17,349 nucleotides of DNA from Euryarchaeota archaeon UBA256 (GTDB lineage Archaea > Thermoplasmatota > Poseidoniia > Poseidoniales > Poseidoniaceae). Positions within the stretch are counted from its first letter, which is position 1, and every line of letters starts with the position of its first letter. Where the stretch lies: the NCBI GenBank assembly GCA_002494645.1, contig DACE01000021.1, forward strand, positions 21,489-38,837, written 5' to 3'. Positions 1 through 7,495 of the stretch are shown here, in pieces. Position numbers and translations under genes: made by a program. Below the pieces are notes generated by a model. The model made no database searches. It had not been told where the DNA came from and saw only the letters and a program-made list of their open reading frames with translations.

Positions 1-54
1 GAGGATTCCGAGGAAGGCGAAGAAACGCCTCCTGAAGACATGAAGAAATTTTGA
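1..54 (+). CDS. C-terminal end of an unidentified protein with an acidic tail (partial)
   Basis: An open frame enters from the left edge and ends at TGA (52-54). Only 17 residues are visible and 8 of them are Glu or Asp (EDSEEGEETPPEDMKKF), so the protein ends in a flexible acidic tail. The Shine-Dalgarno sequence of the next gene (GAGGTGA, 53-59) overlaps this stop codon, and the next start follows 11 bases later. That indicates one transcript and coupled translation. The function cannot be judged from this fragment. Confidence 0.75.
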   Translation, partial: EDSEEGEETPPEDMKKF

Positions 55-65
55 GGTGAAGAAAA

Positions 66-2147
66 ATGTGGGAACATCGTACAGTATCAAACAAATCATA
101 TGAAGAAACCAAAAGAATCCTACCCAGCGAGACTTATGTCAAGCTCATGGATCAAGTTGAAGCCGTAGTAACGCAAGCAGAGGTTGAAAAATTCGACGCT
201 GAAACGTTCATGAGTTACATTCCACGCCGCGGCCCATGGGAAGAAATCCCCGCCTCTGACCACTCCCGCGCAGATGCCCGGACACGCTACATCGGTCCTG
301 CCGAAGCTAAACTTCTCAACACCAATTTGGTGCTTGGCTCTTCGTGGATTGATTCTGACCGTTTCAAATTTGAGCGCCGTATTGAAAACATCGCTGATTA
401 CCTCAAGCAGAAAACCATCATCAACGCTAACATGTGGACGCCAAAGCAATTGTTTACGACTCAGACCTTCTTTTTCTGTTCAACAGGTGATGAAGACCGC
501 ATGGGTGGAGCAATTTTGGAAGGCGATGAGCGAACAGATAATCACTTGTTCCTCAGCCCACCTGAAGGCAAGGACTTCGCTGAATGGGAAGTTATCCTTT
601 GGGGACTTGGCCACCGCGGCGTTGTCCCAGATTCCGACCCACTCGACCGCGTCTACTACCCTTCCTTGATGCACCGCAATGTGTCCTTTAACAACCGACT
701 CGGTTGGATTCGCTATTCACCCGCTGGATTCGGAAAGGACGCCTCAGGGTACCTCATGACCCGCCCGAATACCTGGATTTGGCCAGCTGTCAACGGAAAC
801 CGTGAAACTGCGACCGCATTCAACCTTCTCGTGAACCTCCCAGACCGCCGATCCTCCTTTGGTGAAGAGGGGATTTCAGACGTCTTCCTCACAACTGGAA
901 AGACCTCCCTCTACACCATGATGGGCATGATGCAATCCTCGACCGTCCGCCAAGCATTTGGTGCAGGGTCAGAAATGGTCCCATTGGAATTCCACTGCAT
1001 CGAACCTGGTCTTGACGAATGGATCAGCAACTCGAGCGACGAAGACAAGTACAGCCGCCTGTTCGAAGTGTGTGCTACGTTGGGCTATATTTTGACCGAC
1101 CCACACATCGGGACACTCGGTGGAGCAGCCAAGCGCCGTCGACTCATCATGTACCCCAGTGACCAAGGCAACCTTTTGACCTGTGCAAATGCAAGCCAAG
1201 TCGCCGATCACGCACTGAAGTCAAATTACGGCTCAACCGTATTCACCAAACTTGACCAAGCCGATTTCATGAACCGTGTTACTCGCCGATTCAAGGCATA
1301 TGCAGACCTCGTTGCAGCCTCCGACGTTGCCCGTGGTGCACGCTGGATTAGTCAAGCTGAGGTTGATGGTGAGAAGATGATTGGACCCAATGTCCACTCC
1401 ATCCTTTCAGTACGCGGCTACGACATCCTGAACATGCAAGAATACCTTGACACCTTCAATGATGTTTCTGCGGCCCCAGAACGTTTGATGCGCCGGATCA
1501 TTCAATCCGTTGCGACCAACGCTCTCAAGACCGTTTATCCGGTTGACCTTCTTGGTGAATCTGCTGGACCTGCTCCCTTCGAGCACATCTTCAATTCCTC
1601 GGACGACAACCCGCTTGTTTACTACACCGACATCCGCTTCCTCGTTCCAACATCCATTGACAAGTTGCGCTTCCAGACTGCTTCACGCGGTGCAGACCGT
1701 GGCCGAATGCGAGAGGCTTACTCCGCGCTCACAGCCGCTGATCCGATGACAAGTTTGTCCATCCAAGACCTGTGCCTCCCCTTCCTTGCCGACCTTGGCG
1801 AAGATACCTGGCAAACTGGTACTGGAATCAACGAAAACGAGATTGTTGTTGAAGTGACCATGGCCGTTAACCCAGCCCGTGTGTGGCGCTCTTACCTTGA
1901 TCCAACCACTGACGAAGTCTTTGACATGCCAAAGGGTGACAAGGGAACTGCTGCTCAACTTTGGGGCGACGTATTCATGACCAACGAGGTTCTTCACGAC
2001 AAGATGAAGAAAGACGGCAACGAGCACTACCTCAACCTGTTGAAGATGGCCTACCACTGGTCTCACAACGAGTCTCAGAAGGCCCACAAACTCGGTAAGC
2101 ACGGCAAGAAACCTGCTGCAAAGAAGTCACCAGCAAAGAAGAAGTGA
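66..2147 (+). CDS. Orphan 693-residue protein with a lysine-rich C-terminal tail
   Basis: A long open frame starting at ATG 66 behind a strong Shine-Dalgarno (GAGGTGA at 53-59, spacing 6). I do not recognise the family. The body is a soluble mixed alpha/beta protein with many aromatic and Trp residues and no clear signal peptide or membrane segment. I find no P-loop, Rossmann or metal-binding signature that I would trust. The last 22 residues hold 10 lysines with Pro, Ala, Ser and Gly (ending KKPAAKKSPAKKK), like the disordered tails of histone H1 or other nucleic-acid-binding proteins. The gene follows one encoding an acidic tail and precedes a thermosome gene with a 50-base gap. Its regular codon use and tidy ribosome site suggest a well-expressed chromosomal gene. 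Binding to DNA, RNA or an acidic partner through the tail is inference only. Confidence 0.85.
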   Translation: MWEHRTVSNKSYEETKRILPSETYVKLMDQVEAVVTQAEVEKFDAETFMSYIPRRGPWEEIPASDHSRADARTRYIGPAEAKLLNTNLVLGSSWIDSDRFKFERRIENIADYLKQKTIINANMWTPKQLFTTQTFFFCSTGDEDRMGGAILEGDERTDNHLFLSPPEGKDFAEWEVILWGLGHRGVVPDSDPLDRVYYPSLMHRNVSFNNRLGWIRYSPAGFGKDASGYLMTRPNTWIWPAVNGNRETATAFNLLVNLPDRRSSFGEEGISDVFLTTGKTSLYTMMGMMQSSTVRQAFGAGSEMVPLEFHCIEPGLDEWISNSSDEDKYSRLFEVCATLGYILTDPHIGTLGGAAKRRRLIMYPSDQGNLLTCANASQVADHALKSNYGSTVFTKLDQADFMNRVTRRFKAYADLVAASDVARGARWISQAEVDGEKMIGPNVHSILSVRGYDILNMQEYLDTFNDVSAAPERLMRRIIQSVATNALKTVYPVDLLGESAGPAPFEHIFNSSDDNPLVYYTDIRFLVPTSIDKLRFQTASRGADRGRMREAYSALTAADPMTSLSIQDLCLPFLADLGEDTWQTGTGINENEIVVEVTMAVNPARVWRSYLDPTTDEVFDMPKGDKGTAAQLWGDVFMTNEVLHDKMKKDGNEHYLNLLKMAYHWSHNESQKAHKLGKHGKKPAAKKSPAKKK

Positions 2148-2197
2148 TCCACTTCGGGAATAAGGGTTCAAGAACAAGAGCCCCCCGCAAGTGACTG

Positions 2198-3781
2198 ATG
2201 GCTGGAGCAAACGACGGTAGCGGGCGAGCCCCGGTTGCTATTGTACGCCCTACTACAACCGTGACCAGCGGTCTAGATGTCACGCAAAAATTGGTGACGG
2301 CAGCCGTAGCATTTGGCGACCTCATGCAGGGTACCTTCGGTCCACAGGGTCTCGACAAGATGCTTTACAAAACCAACGGCCAGACCGCTGTGACAAATGA
2401 CGCTGCCAAAATAGTATCCGAGTTATTGGTGAAACATCCGGCTGCCAAAGCCTTTGTTCAACTCGCAGAGGCTCAAGAGCAGGCGTGTGGGGACGGAGTA
2501 ACTGGATGTCTTCTCTTCGCCAGCGAGTTGATGCGAGAAGCGGGTCGATTGTTGAGCCGAGGCCTTCACCCCCTCGTACTCATCAAAGGATACCAAGATG
2601 CACTTGCACACGCACTCAACTATCTCGAAAGCAACACGGCGCCCTGCTCTTCCGATTTGGATCTCCTTACCCTGGTGGCCAAAACCGCAATGAACGGCAC
2701 CTCTGCAGATATTGAAGGCACTTTTTTGGCCGACCTGGTGGTCAAGGCACTGTCCATTGTTGGCGAAGGAACTGAGGTTGATTACGAAGATGTCCGGATG
2801 GCCAAACGAACACAAGGAAGTGTGAACGACACTCGTCTCGTTGAGGGATTGATCCTCGAAAAGGCGTTGCAACTCGACCGTCTGCCACGGCAACTCAGCG
2901 GTGGAACCCTTCTGGCATTGACCTGCCCATTGGATCAAGAAGACTCATCCCGGGAAGCAGACATTGAAGTCGAAACCGCCCAGCAGTGGATGGGTTTTGT
3001 TCAGGCCAAAGAGACACTTCTACAACAGAAGGTGGACAGCGTTCTTGCGACCGGTGCAAAGGCAGTGTTCAGTGCAGAATCAATAGAGCCGAGTATCTTT
3101 CATGCGTTAACCGACGCTGGTTGCTTTGTCCTTGGAGGACTTGAACGAGTGGGCATTGAAGATATTGCCCGCGCTTCCGGTGCAACCATGTGCGACCACC
3201 TCGACGACATGGACGCCTCAATTCTAGGCGCGTTCACCTCCCTCGCCATTGAAACCAGCGAGGGAATGGATGGACGTCGGGAACGCCTCTTCCTTCATTT
3301 CGCTCAACAAGCCGGCCTTGTGACTCTTGATGTCGGGGGCGGCGATGGTGTTGCGGTAGAAGAGAGTATACGAGGACTGCACGATGCTCTACGCTCCACC
3401 GCACTCGCCATGCAAGAAGACGCTGTTGTAGCAGGTGGTGGTTCAATTCACATGGGTGCTTCATTGGCTGTCAAAATCGCTGCCGAGCAGCAATCGGGCC
3501 GAGAACGCCTTGCCATGGAAGCCTTTGCGAGAGCCTTGGAAACCATTCCATCCACGCTCGCTCAAAACGCAGGCGTTGACCGCTTGAACACACTTCTTGC
3601 CTTGCGCGCAGAACACCGAGATGGAAAGGCCAATGCCGGTATTGATGCATCGGGGCAGGTCGCCGAAATAACCTCGTCCTGGATTCCAATGCAAACGCTC
3701 CGTCATGCCCTTGACTCTGCTACAGAAACGGCTTGTGGACTCCTTCGCGTTGACCAAGTGATCTCTGCCCGAGGCGACTGA
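2198..3781 (+). CDS. Divergent thermosome (group II chaperonin, TCP-1/cpn60) subunit
   Basis: Group II chaperonin subunit of normal length (527 residues). The family builds double-ring ATP-driven protein-folding chambers in the archaeal cytosol. Visible landmarks are GTFGPQGLDKML (45-56, usual form TLGPKGMDKML), TNDAAKI (66-72, usual TNDGATI), GDGVTG (98-103, usual GDGTTT), the intermediate-domain HDAL with Asp396, VVAGGGSIHM, AFARALETIPSTLAQNAG, and a typical end LLRVDQVI. The three acidic residues expected around the nucleotide (Asp68, Asp99, Asp396) are kept. However, Gly after TND is Ala, and the Thr run after GDG is changed. It is therefore probably an extra, specialised paralogue rather than the main thermosome subunit. 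ATG 2198 gives a normal N-terminus, though no good Shine-Dalgarno precedes it in the 50-base gap. The Gly/Met-rich C-terminal tail seen in many thermosomes is absent. Confidence 0.92.
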   Translation: MAGANDGSGRAPVAIVRPTTTVTSGLDVTQKLVTAAVAFGDLMQGTFGPQGLDKMLYKTNGQTAVTNDAAKIVSELLVKHPAAKAFVQLAEAQEQACGDGVTGCLLFASELMREAGRLLSRGLHPLVLIKGYQDALAHALNYLESNTAPCSSDLDLLTLVAKTAMNGTSADIEGTFLADLVVKALSIVGEGTEVDYEDVRMAKRTQGSVNDTRLVEGLILEKALQLDRLPRQLSGGTLLALTCPLDQEDSSREADIEVETAQQWMGFVQAKETLLQQKVDSVLATGAKAVFSAESIEPSIFHALTDAGCFVLGGLERVGIEDIARASGATMCDHLDDMDASILGAFTSLAIETSEGMDGRRERLFLHFAQQAGLVTLDVGGGDGVAVEESIRGLHDALRSTALAMQEDAVVAGGGSIHMGASLAVKIAAEQQSGRERLAMEAFARALETIPSTLAQNAGVDRLNTLLALRAEHRDGKANAGIDASGQVAEITSSWIPMQTLRHALDSATETACGLLRVDQVISARGD

Positions 3782-3855
3782 TGACCTCACCCAGTCACGA
3801 GTTGCGCTATGTTCAAGTGCATCGGACGGGGCAACTACGATAACGGGTTCACCAT

Positions 3856-5496
3856 ATGAGCACCGTTCAAACACCACCCCGCGCCCTCCTTAGCGTATGG
3901 AATAAAACCGGCATCGTTGATTTTGCGCGAGGGTTGGCCGACCTCGGATTTGAACTCGTATCCACGGGCGGTACGGCACGAACATTGGCTGAAGCAGGGC
4001 TTGAAGTCCTTCATGTATCGGACCTTACAAAGCACCCAGAAATTTTCGACGGGCGCGTTAAATCACTCCACCCAGCCATCCATGGCCCCCTCCTTGCCCG
4101 TCTCCATCAAGGCGACGACGCAGAAGAATTGGATCGCTTGGGCTACGCCCCTATCCGAGTCGTCGCTTGCAACCTCTATCCATTTGCAGCAGCAGCTCAA
4201 CAAGACCCTCCGCTCGAAGACCCCGCTCTCTTGGAAATGATTGACATCGGTGGTCCAACAATGGTTCGAGCCTCGGCCAAAAACCACCAACACGTCCTCA
4301 TTGCCACCAACCCTGAACGGTACGAATCAATTCTTGAAGCACTTCGCGAAGCCGGCGGAGCAGAACAAGTCCCCATTGTCTTGCGCCGCAGGTTAGCACT
4401 CGAAGCGTTCCAACACACTGCGAGTTATGATGCAACGATTGCGAATGAATTGCACAACCGCATCGTAGGTGATCCAACCCACGAAGACAGCATGGAATCT
4501 CAACGAGACCACCTTCCAACAGCGATGCTTTCTGCGGGTGAACAAACGCAATTGCTTCGCTACGGTGAAAACGCTCACCAGGCAGCTGGGCTTTATGTCG
4601 ATGCGACCGAGAAGGAAGGCCACTCAACGTTAGTCACAGCACATGTTGAAGGTGGAAAAGCAATGTCGTACAACAATTATTCTGACGCTGACGCTACCCT
4701 CCGCCTTTGTCGTTCATTGTCAACAGATGAATGGCCTGAAACTCCTCATGCCTGTGTGATTGTCAAGCACAATAATCCATGCGGTGCTGCTTTGGGAGCA
4801 ACCCAGTTAGAAGCGTTTGAACAAGCCCTTGCCAGTGACCCCGAATCTGCATTTGGCTCAATCATATGCTTCAACGAAGTCGTCGAGTTTGAAACAGCCG
4901 ATGCCATTGGCGATCTTTTTGTTGAAGTCATGATGGCACCAGGATATACAGATGAGGCAAAACAGCGCCTTATGATGAAGAAAAACCGCCGCCTTTTGAC
5001 CATAGAATCACCAAACCATCGCCTTAAGCCGCTTGAGCGCAACCTCGTACGCAAACCGATAGAAGGCGGACTTCTCGTTCAAACAGAAGAGCCTCCAATC
5101 ATTGACTGGGCCAAGGCTGAAACCGTCACAAAGGTGGAACCAACACCCGAACAAATTGCCAGTATGAAATTCGCCGTGCGTGTATGCGAGCAAGTCAAAT
5201 CAAATGCTATCGTCATGGTTCAGGGAACCGCTACGGTCGGTATTGGGCCAGGTCAAACCAGCAGGGTTGAAGCGGTCCGCATTGCTGCCCGCCGCGCTGG
5301 AAAACGAGCACAGGGCAGCGTTCTTGCTTCTGATGCCTTCTTCCCATTCAAGGATGGATTAGAGCAAGCGGCAGATGCAGGCGCAACCTCTATTGTTCAA
5401 CCAGGGGGCTCGATTCGAGACCAAGAAGTCATCGATGAAGCGGACGCAAGAAAGATTTCGATGGTCTTTACTGGACACCGATTATTCCGTCACTGA
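3856..5496 (+). CDS. purH: Bifunctional AICAR transformylase / IMP cyclohydrolase
   Basis: Catalyses the last two steps of IMP synthesis: formylation of AICAR with 10-formyl-tetrahydrofolate, then ring closure. Its 546 residues cover the whole family length. The N-terminal MGS-like cyclohydrolase domain shows LLSVWNKTGIVDFA (11-24), STGGTA and KSLHPAIHG (69-77), then IDIGGPTMVRASAKN. The transformylase domain shows LRYGENAHQ, SYNNYSDADA, the catalytic VKHNNPCG with Lys304 and His305, AFGSIICFN, SNAIV, GIGPGQTSRVEA, and an end (SDAFFPFKDG, QPGGSIRDQEV, FTGHRLFRH) that matches bacterial PurH closely. Many archaea use PurP and PurO for these steps, so this is a bacterial-type gene in an archaeal setting. 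No convincing Shine-Dalgarno or TATA element is visible in the 74 bases before ATG 3856. That start fits the family N-terminus. Confidence 0.97.
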   Translation: MSTVQTPPRALLSVWNKTGIVDFARGLADLGFELVSTGGTARTLAEAGLEVLHVSDLTKHPEIFDGRVKSLHPAIHGPLLARLHQGDDAEELDRLGYAPIRVVACNLYPFAAAAQQDPPLEDPALLEMIDIGGPTMVRASAKNHQHVLIATNPERYESILEALREAGGAEQVPIVLRRRLALEAFQHTASYDATIANELHNRIVGDPTHEDSMESQRDHLPTAMLSAGEQTQLLRYGENAHQAAGLYVDATEKEGHSTLVTAHVEGGKAMSYNNYSDADATLRLCRSLSTDEWPETPHACVIVKHNNPCGAALGATQLEAFEQALASDPESAFGSIICFNEVVEFETADAIGDLFVEVMMAPGYTDEAKQRLMMKKNRRLLTIESPNHRLKPLERNLVRKPIEGGLLVQTEEPPIIDWAKAETVTKVEPTPEQIASMKFAVRVCEQVKSNAIVMVQGTATVGIGPGQTSRVEAVRIAARRAGKRAQGSVLASDAFFPFKDGLEQAADAGATSIVQPGGSIRDQEVIDEADARKISMVFTGHRLFRH

Positions 5497-5540
5497 TCTC
5501 CAATGGTAGGTTTGAAGGCGAGACGACTCAAGGGCCTCCC

Positions 5541-5726
5541 ATGGGACATCTTGCAGACATCAATAAATCGTATTTCGGCCACCTCGTCGGTGCATGGAAG
5601 ATGGCGTTTTGGTTCGCACTTGGCTCCTTACGCCTCATCATTCATGGAATCCTACCAAATATCGATGAGCACGCAGGACAACGAACTGTTGACCGGTATT
5701 CGTCACCACAACAGCTTCAGGATTAA
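5541..5726 (+). CDS. Small DUF6356-like membrane protein
   Basis: A 61-residue frame starting with ATG 5541, 44 bases after purH. The pattern HLxxxxxSYFGHLxxA, a hydrophobic helix at about 19-40 (ending LRLIIHGILPNI) and then GQRTVDR agrees with what I remember of DUF6356, a small membrane-protein family of unknown function known mainly from bacteria. One membrane helix is predicted. Its TAA stop (5724-5726) shares the palindrome TTAA with the stop of the convergent DUF454-like gene. An overlapping frame from 5503 to 5778 is longer but lacks any family likeness. The family call is from memory of a short pattern, so moderate confidence. Confidence 0.62.
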   Translation: MGHLADINKSYFGHLVGAWKMAFWFALGSLRLIIHGILPNIDEHAGQRTVDRYSSPQQLQD

Positions 5727-6235
5727 GCAACGGTGGGAACTCGCCATCCGACCCACCAAACTCCAATTGCGGCAATAATTGCGATGGTGGTCTGTCCGAA
5801 CCCCGGGTCACCAAGAATGGTGATGTACCAAATGGAAAAGAGCGACACCAGCGCAATCAGTCCGCAAATGACGATTTTTGAGTGCAAGGGAAGGGCACGC
5901 CCCGAGCGATAATATCCAAGCAGGGATGAGCCGAATAAGCGGTTGGTGAGCAACCAACGGAACAAGCGTTGCGAAGAGCGCCCGTAACAATAAGCGGCTG
6001 CGACCAACCAAGAGGTTGTTGGCCATCCGGGAAGAAAGACTCCAATGCCGGCAAAGAACACAAAAACACTGCCGATGACAATCCAGATGCTGCGGACAAC
6101 TGGATTGGCACTGGGTTTGTGTTCAGCCAACACCATCATGATAACTTCTTCATCCCTCAGCGAGGCATAGGTTTCAGCAAGTCGTAATGATGTTTGCTTG
6201 CGAGTAGTCGCGGGCGACACAACGTGACCGGTCAT
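5723..6235 (-). CDS. DUF454 / YbaN-like integral membrane protein
   Basis: About 170 residues. The core GIGVFLPGWPTTSWLVAAAYCYGRSSQRLFRWLLTN (split here as GIGVFLPGWPTTS and AAAYCYGRSSQRLFRWLL), followed by RLFG and a YYRSGRALPLHSKI stretch, is the hallmark of DUF454 (E. coli YbaN). This is a small membrane family of unknown function. Hydrophobic segments lie before PGWPTTS, just after it, and as two further helices near the C-terminus. About 45 hydrophilic residues precede the first helix. I chose ATG at 6235, with GGGGAG a few bases upstream. A TTG at 6247 would add four residues and has no ribosome site. The gene is divergent from purN and convergent with the DUF6356-like gene, whose stop overlaps its own. 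Confidence 0.84.
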   Translation of the reverse strand: MTGHVVSPATTRKQTSLRLAETYASLRDEEVIMMVLAEHKPSANPVVRSIWIVIGSVFVFFAGIGVFLPGWPTTSWLVAAAYCYGRSSQRLFRWLLTNRLFGSSLLGYYRSGRALPLHSKIVICGLIALVSLFSIWYITILGDPGFGQTTIAIIAAIGVWWVGWRVPTVA

Positions 6236-6290
6236 ACGACTCCCCAATTGCCCGTGAGGAAGGCGTGAGAAAAACCCTTGCTTTCAACGG

Positions 6291-6303
6291 AAAGATATGA
6301 AAC
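6291..6303 (+). promoter_or_regulatory. Possible TATA element for purN
   Basis: The A/T-rich stretch AAAGATATGAAAC sits about 28 bases before the purN ATG. This is roughly the distance an archaeal TATA box would have for a leaderless or nearly leaderless mRNA. No good Shine-Dalgarno lies next to that ATG, which agrees with this reading. The match is weak and unsupported by a clear BRE. Confidence 0.3.
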
Positions 6304-6324
6304 AGGGCAGGAATTGGCCTCATC

Positions 6325-7005
6325 ATGGTTGAGAGCCAAGTGGGCGGGCGCATCGCTACTGGCGAAAGCCCTCTTCGCTGTGCAATTCTCCTATCCGGTT
6401 CTGGAACTGGGATGGAAGCCCTTGTTCGAGCTCAGCAAGAACAGCACCTCCTCCACCAAACAACGGTCGTGATTTCGAACAAAGCGGGCGCCCCTGGCCT
6501 TGCTCGTGCACAACGCCTCAACGTGCCGACCGCCGTCATTGAACATCAGCCCGTAGGCGAGACCCTCACACGCGAAGAGCACGAACAACAACTACTGTCA
6601 TGTCTACAGAAATTCAACGTCGAACTCGTCGTCCTCTCGGGTTATATGCGCCTGCTCTCGCCCTCCTTCCTCAATGCTTGGAATGGACATGTCATCAACA
6701 TCCACCCTTCGCTCCTGCCACATTTCCCTGGCGCCCATGCCCACCGTGATGTTCTTGCTGCTGAAGTAACCATCACAGGATGTACCGTTCACGTGGTTGA
6801 TGAGGGTATGGACACGGGAGCCATCATTGCTCAACGCAGTGTTCCCGTATTGAAACAGGACGATGAAGAACGGTTGAGTGAGCGTGTCAAAGTCGAAGAA
6901 CACCGCCTCTATCCTGCCGTACTCACATGGATTGCTGAAGGACGTGTTCACCATGAAGACTCAACAGTTTCTGTTGATGGTCTCGAAGGTCTTCGGCTGA
7001 GTTAA
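6325..7005 (+). CDS. purN: Phosphoribosylglycinamide formyltransferase (GART)
   Basis: Transfers the formyl group of 10-formyl-tetrahydrofolate to glycinamide ribonucleotide, the third step of purine synthesis. The 226 residues show the phosphate-binding SGSGTG (24-29), SNKAGAPGLARA (51-62), the active-site run NIHPSLLP with Asn125 and His127, FPGAHAH, TGCTVHVVDEGMDTG with Asp163, and EEHRLYP. Asn125, His127 and Asp163 have the same spacing as Asn106, His108 and Asp144 of E. coli PurN, so the enzyme should be active. About 17 residues precede the usual N-terminus. The last 83 bases overlap the 3' end of the convergent mobA-like gene. It lies about 0.8 kb from purH, the other formyl-folate-dependent purine gene, but is separated from it by one gene on each strand. 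Confidence 0.95.
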   Translation: MVESQVGGRIATGESPLRCAILLSGSGTGMEALVRAQQEQHLLHQTTVVISNKAGAPGLARAQRLNVPTAVIEHQPVGETLTREEHEQQLLSCLQKFNVELVVLSGYMRLLSPSFLNAWNGHVINIHPSLLPHFPGAHAHRDVLAAEVTITGCTVHVVDEGMDTGAIIAQRSVPVLKQDDEERLSERVKVEEHRLYPAVLTWIAEGRVHHEDSTVSVDGLEGLRLS

Positions 7006-7486
7006 AATTCGTAAATGCCGAGGCAAAACCCTCCATTTGAACTGAGGGCAAGTCTTCCAAAAGGTGTCCAACGGACGCCGCATCTTCAGCAAAATCATAG
7101 CCTTGAGGTATACGGGCAAAAAGCGGCTGTCTTCGCCCATTTCTGTCCAGGGGAACTCCTCCAATTACAGTCCGCTCAACAAGGGCTTGAAAAGCCTCTT
7201 CCGTCATCAAAAAAGCATCACACGGGAGAAGTAAGCACGATGAATCCACTCGTCTACAAGCCCACGAAATAAGGTGGTGAATTCCTTGCACGCCAGGGGG
7301 GTCCGGCCATACATCTCCTTGAAACAAAGCGGAACGTTCCTCGGCCCCGCAGAGAATGATAATTCGAGACACCCCACATGCACCAAGCATCTTCTTCAAA
7401 CGACTGACGCCTCCAAACATCATCCCCTTATCTTGACCCATACGCAGGCTTTCACCGCCTGCTAAAATGAACACGGTAAGCGTCAT
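6923..7486 (-). CDS. mobA: MobA-like molybdopterin nucleotidyltransferase
   Basis: A 187-residue MobA-like NTP transferase. Members attach GMP (MobA) or CMP (MocA) to molybdopterin. The N-terminal nucleotide-binding signature ILAGGESLRMGQDKG (7-21) is nearly canonical (LAGGxSxRMGxDK). A metal-binding LPCDAF has Asp90, WPDPPGVQGI stands in for the usual D-x-GPL-x-G, RQPLFA is the conserved PLFA strand, and FTNFNSAEDL is the usual F-x-N-x-N-x-x-x-DL ending. The GPLxG motif is altered, so another nucleotidyltransferase specificity is possible. ATG 7486 has GAGGGG (within 7491-7498) upstream, overlapping the stop of the preceding small gene. This marks it as the last gene of the minus-strand operon. 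The C-terminal tail overlaps purN on the other strand. Confidence 0.82.
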   Translation of the reverse strand: MTLTVFILAGGESLRMGQDKGMMFGGVSRLKKMLGACGVSRIIILCGAEERSALFQGDVWPDPPGVQGIHHLISWACRRVDSSCLLLPCDAFLMTEEAFQALVERTVIGGVPLDRNGRRQPLFARIPQGYDFAEDAASVGHLLEDLPSVQMEGFASAFTNFNSAEDLRDHQQKLLSLHGEHVLQQSM

Positions 7487-7495
7487 CAGTTCCCC

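Noticed and set aside
2148..2197. GTTC-AA-GAAC in the gap before the thermosome gene as a heat-shock operator.
   Set aside because: The arms are only four bases, and the position does not match a clear TATA element.
3782..3855. A weak inverted repeat (GTTGC ... GCAAC) before purH as a possible riboswitch or operator.
   Set aside because: The arms are only five bases with a long loop, which is expected by chance. No purine-riboswitch core is visible.
5503..5778. A 91-codon plus-strand frame overlapping the small membrane gene.
   Set aside because: It has no recognisable pattern and runs into the DUF454-like gene, while the 61-codon frame at 5541 shows a family pattern and stops exactly at the junction.
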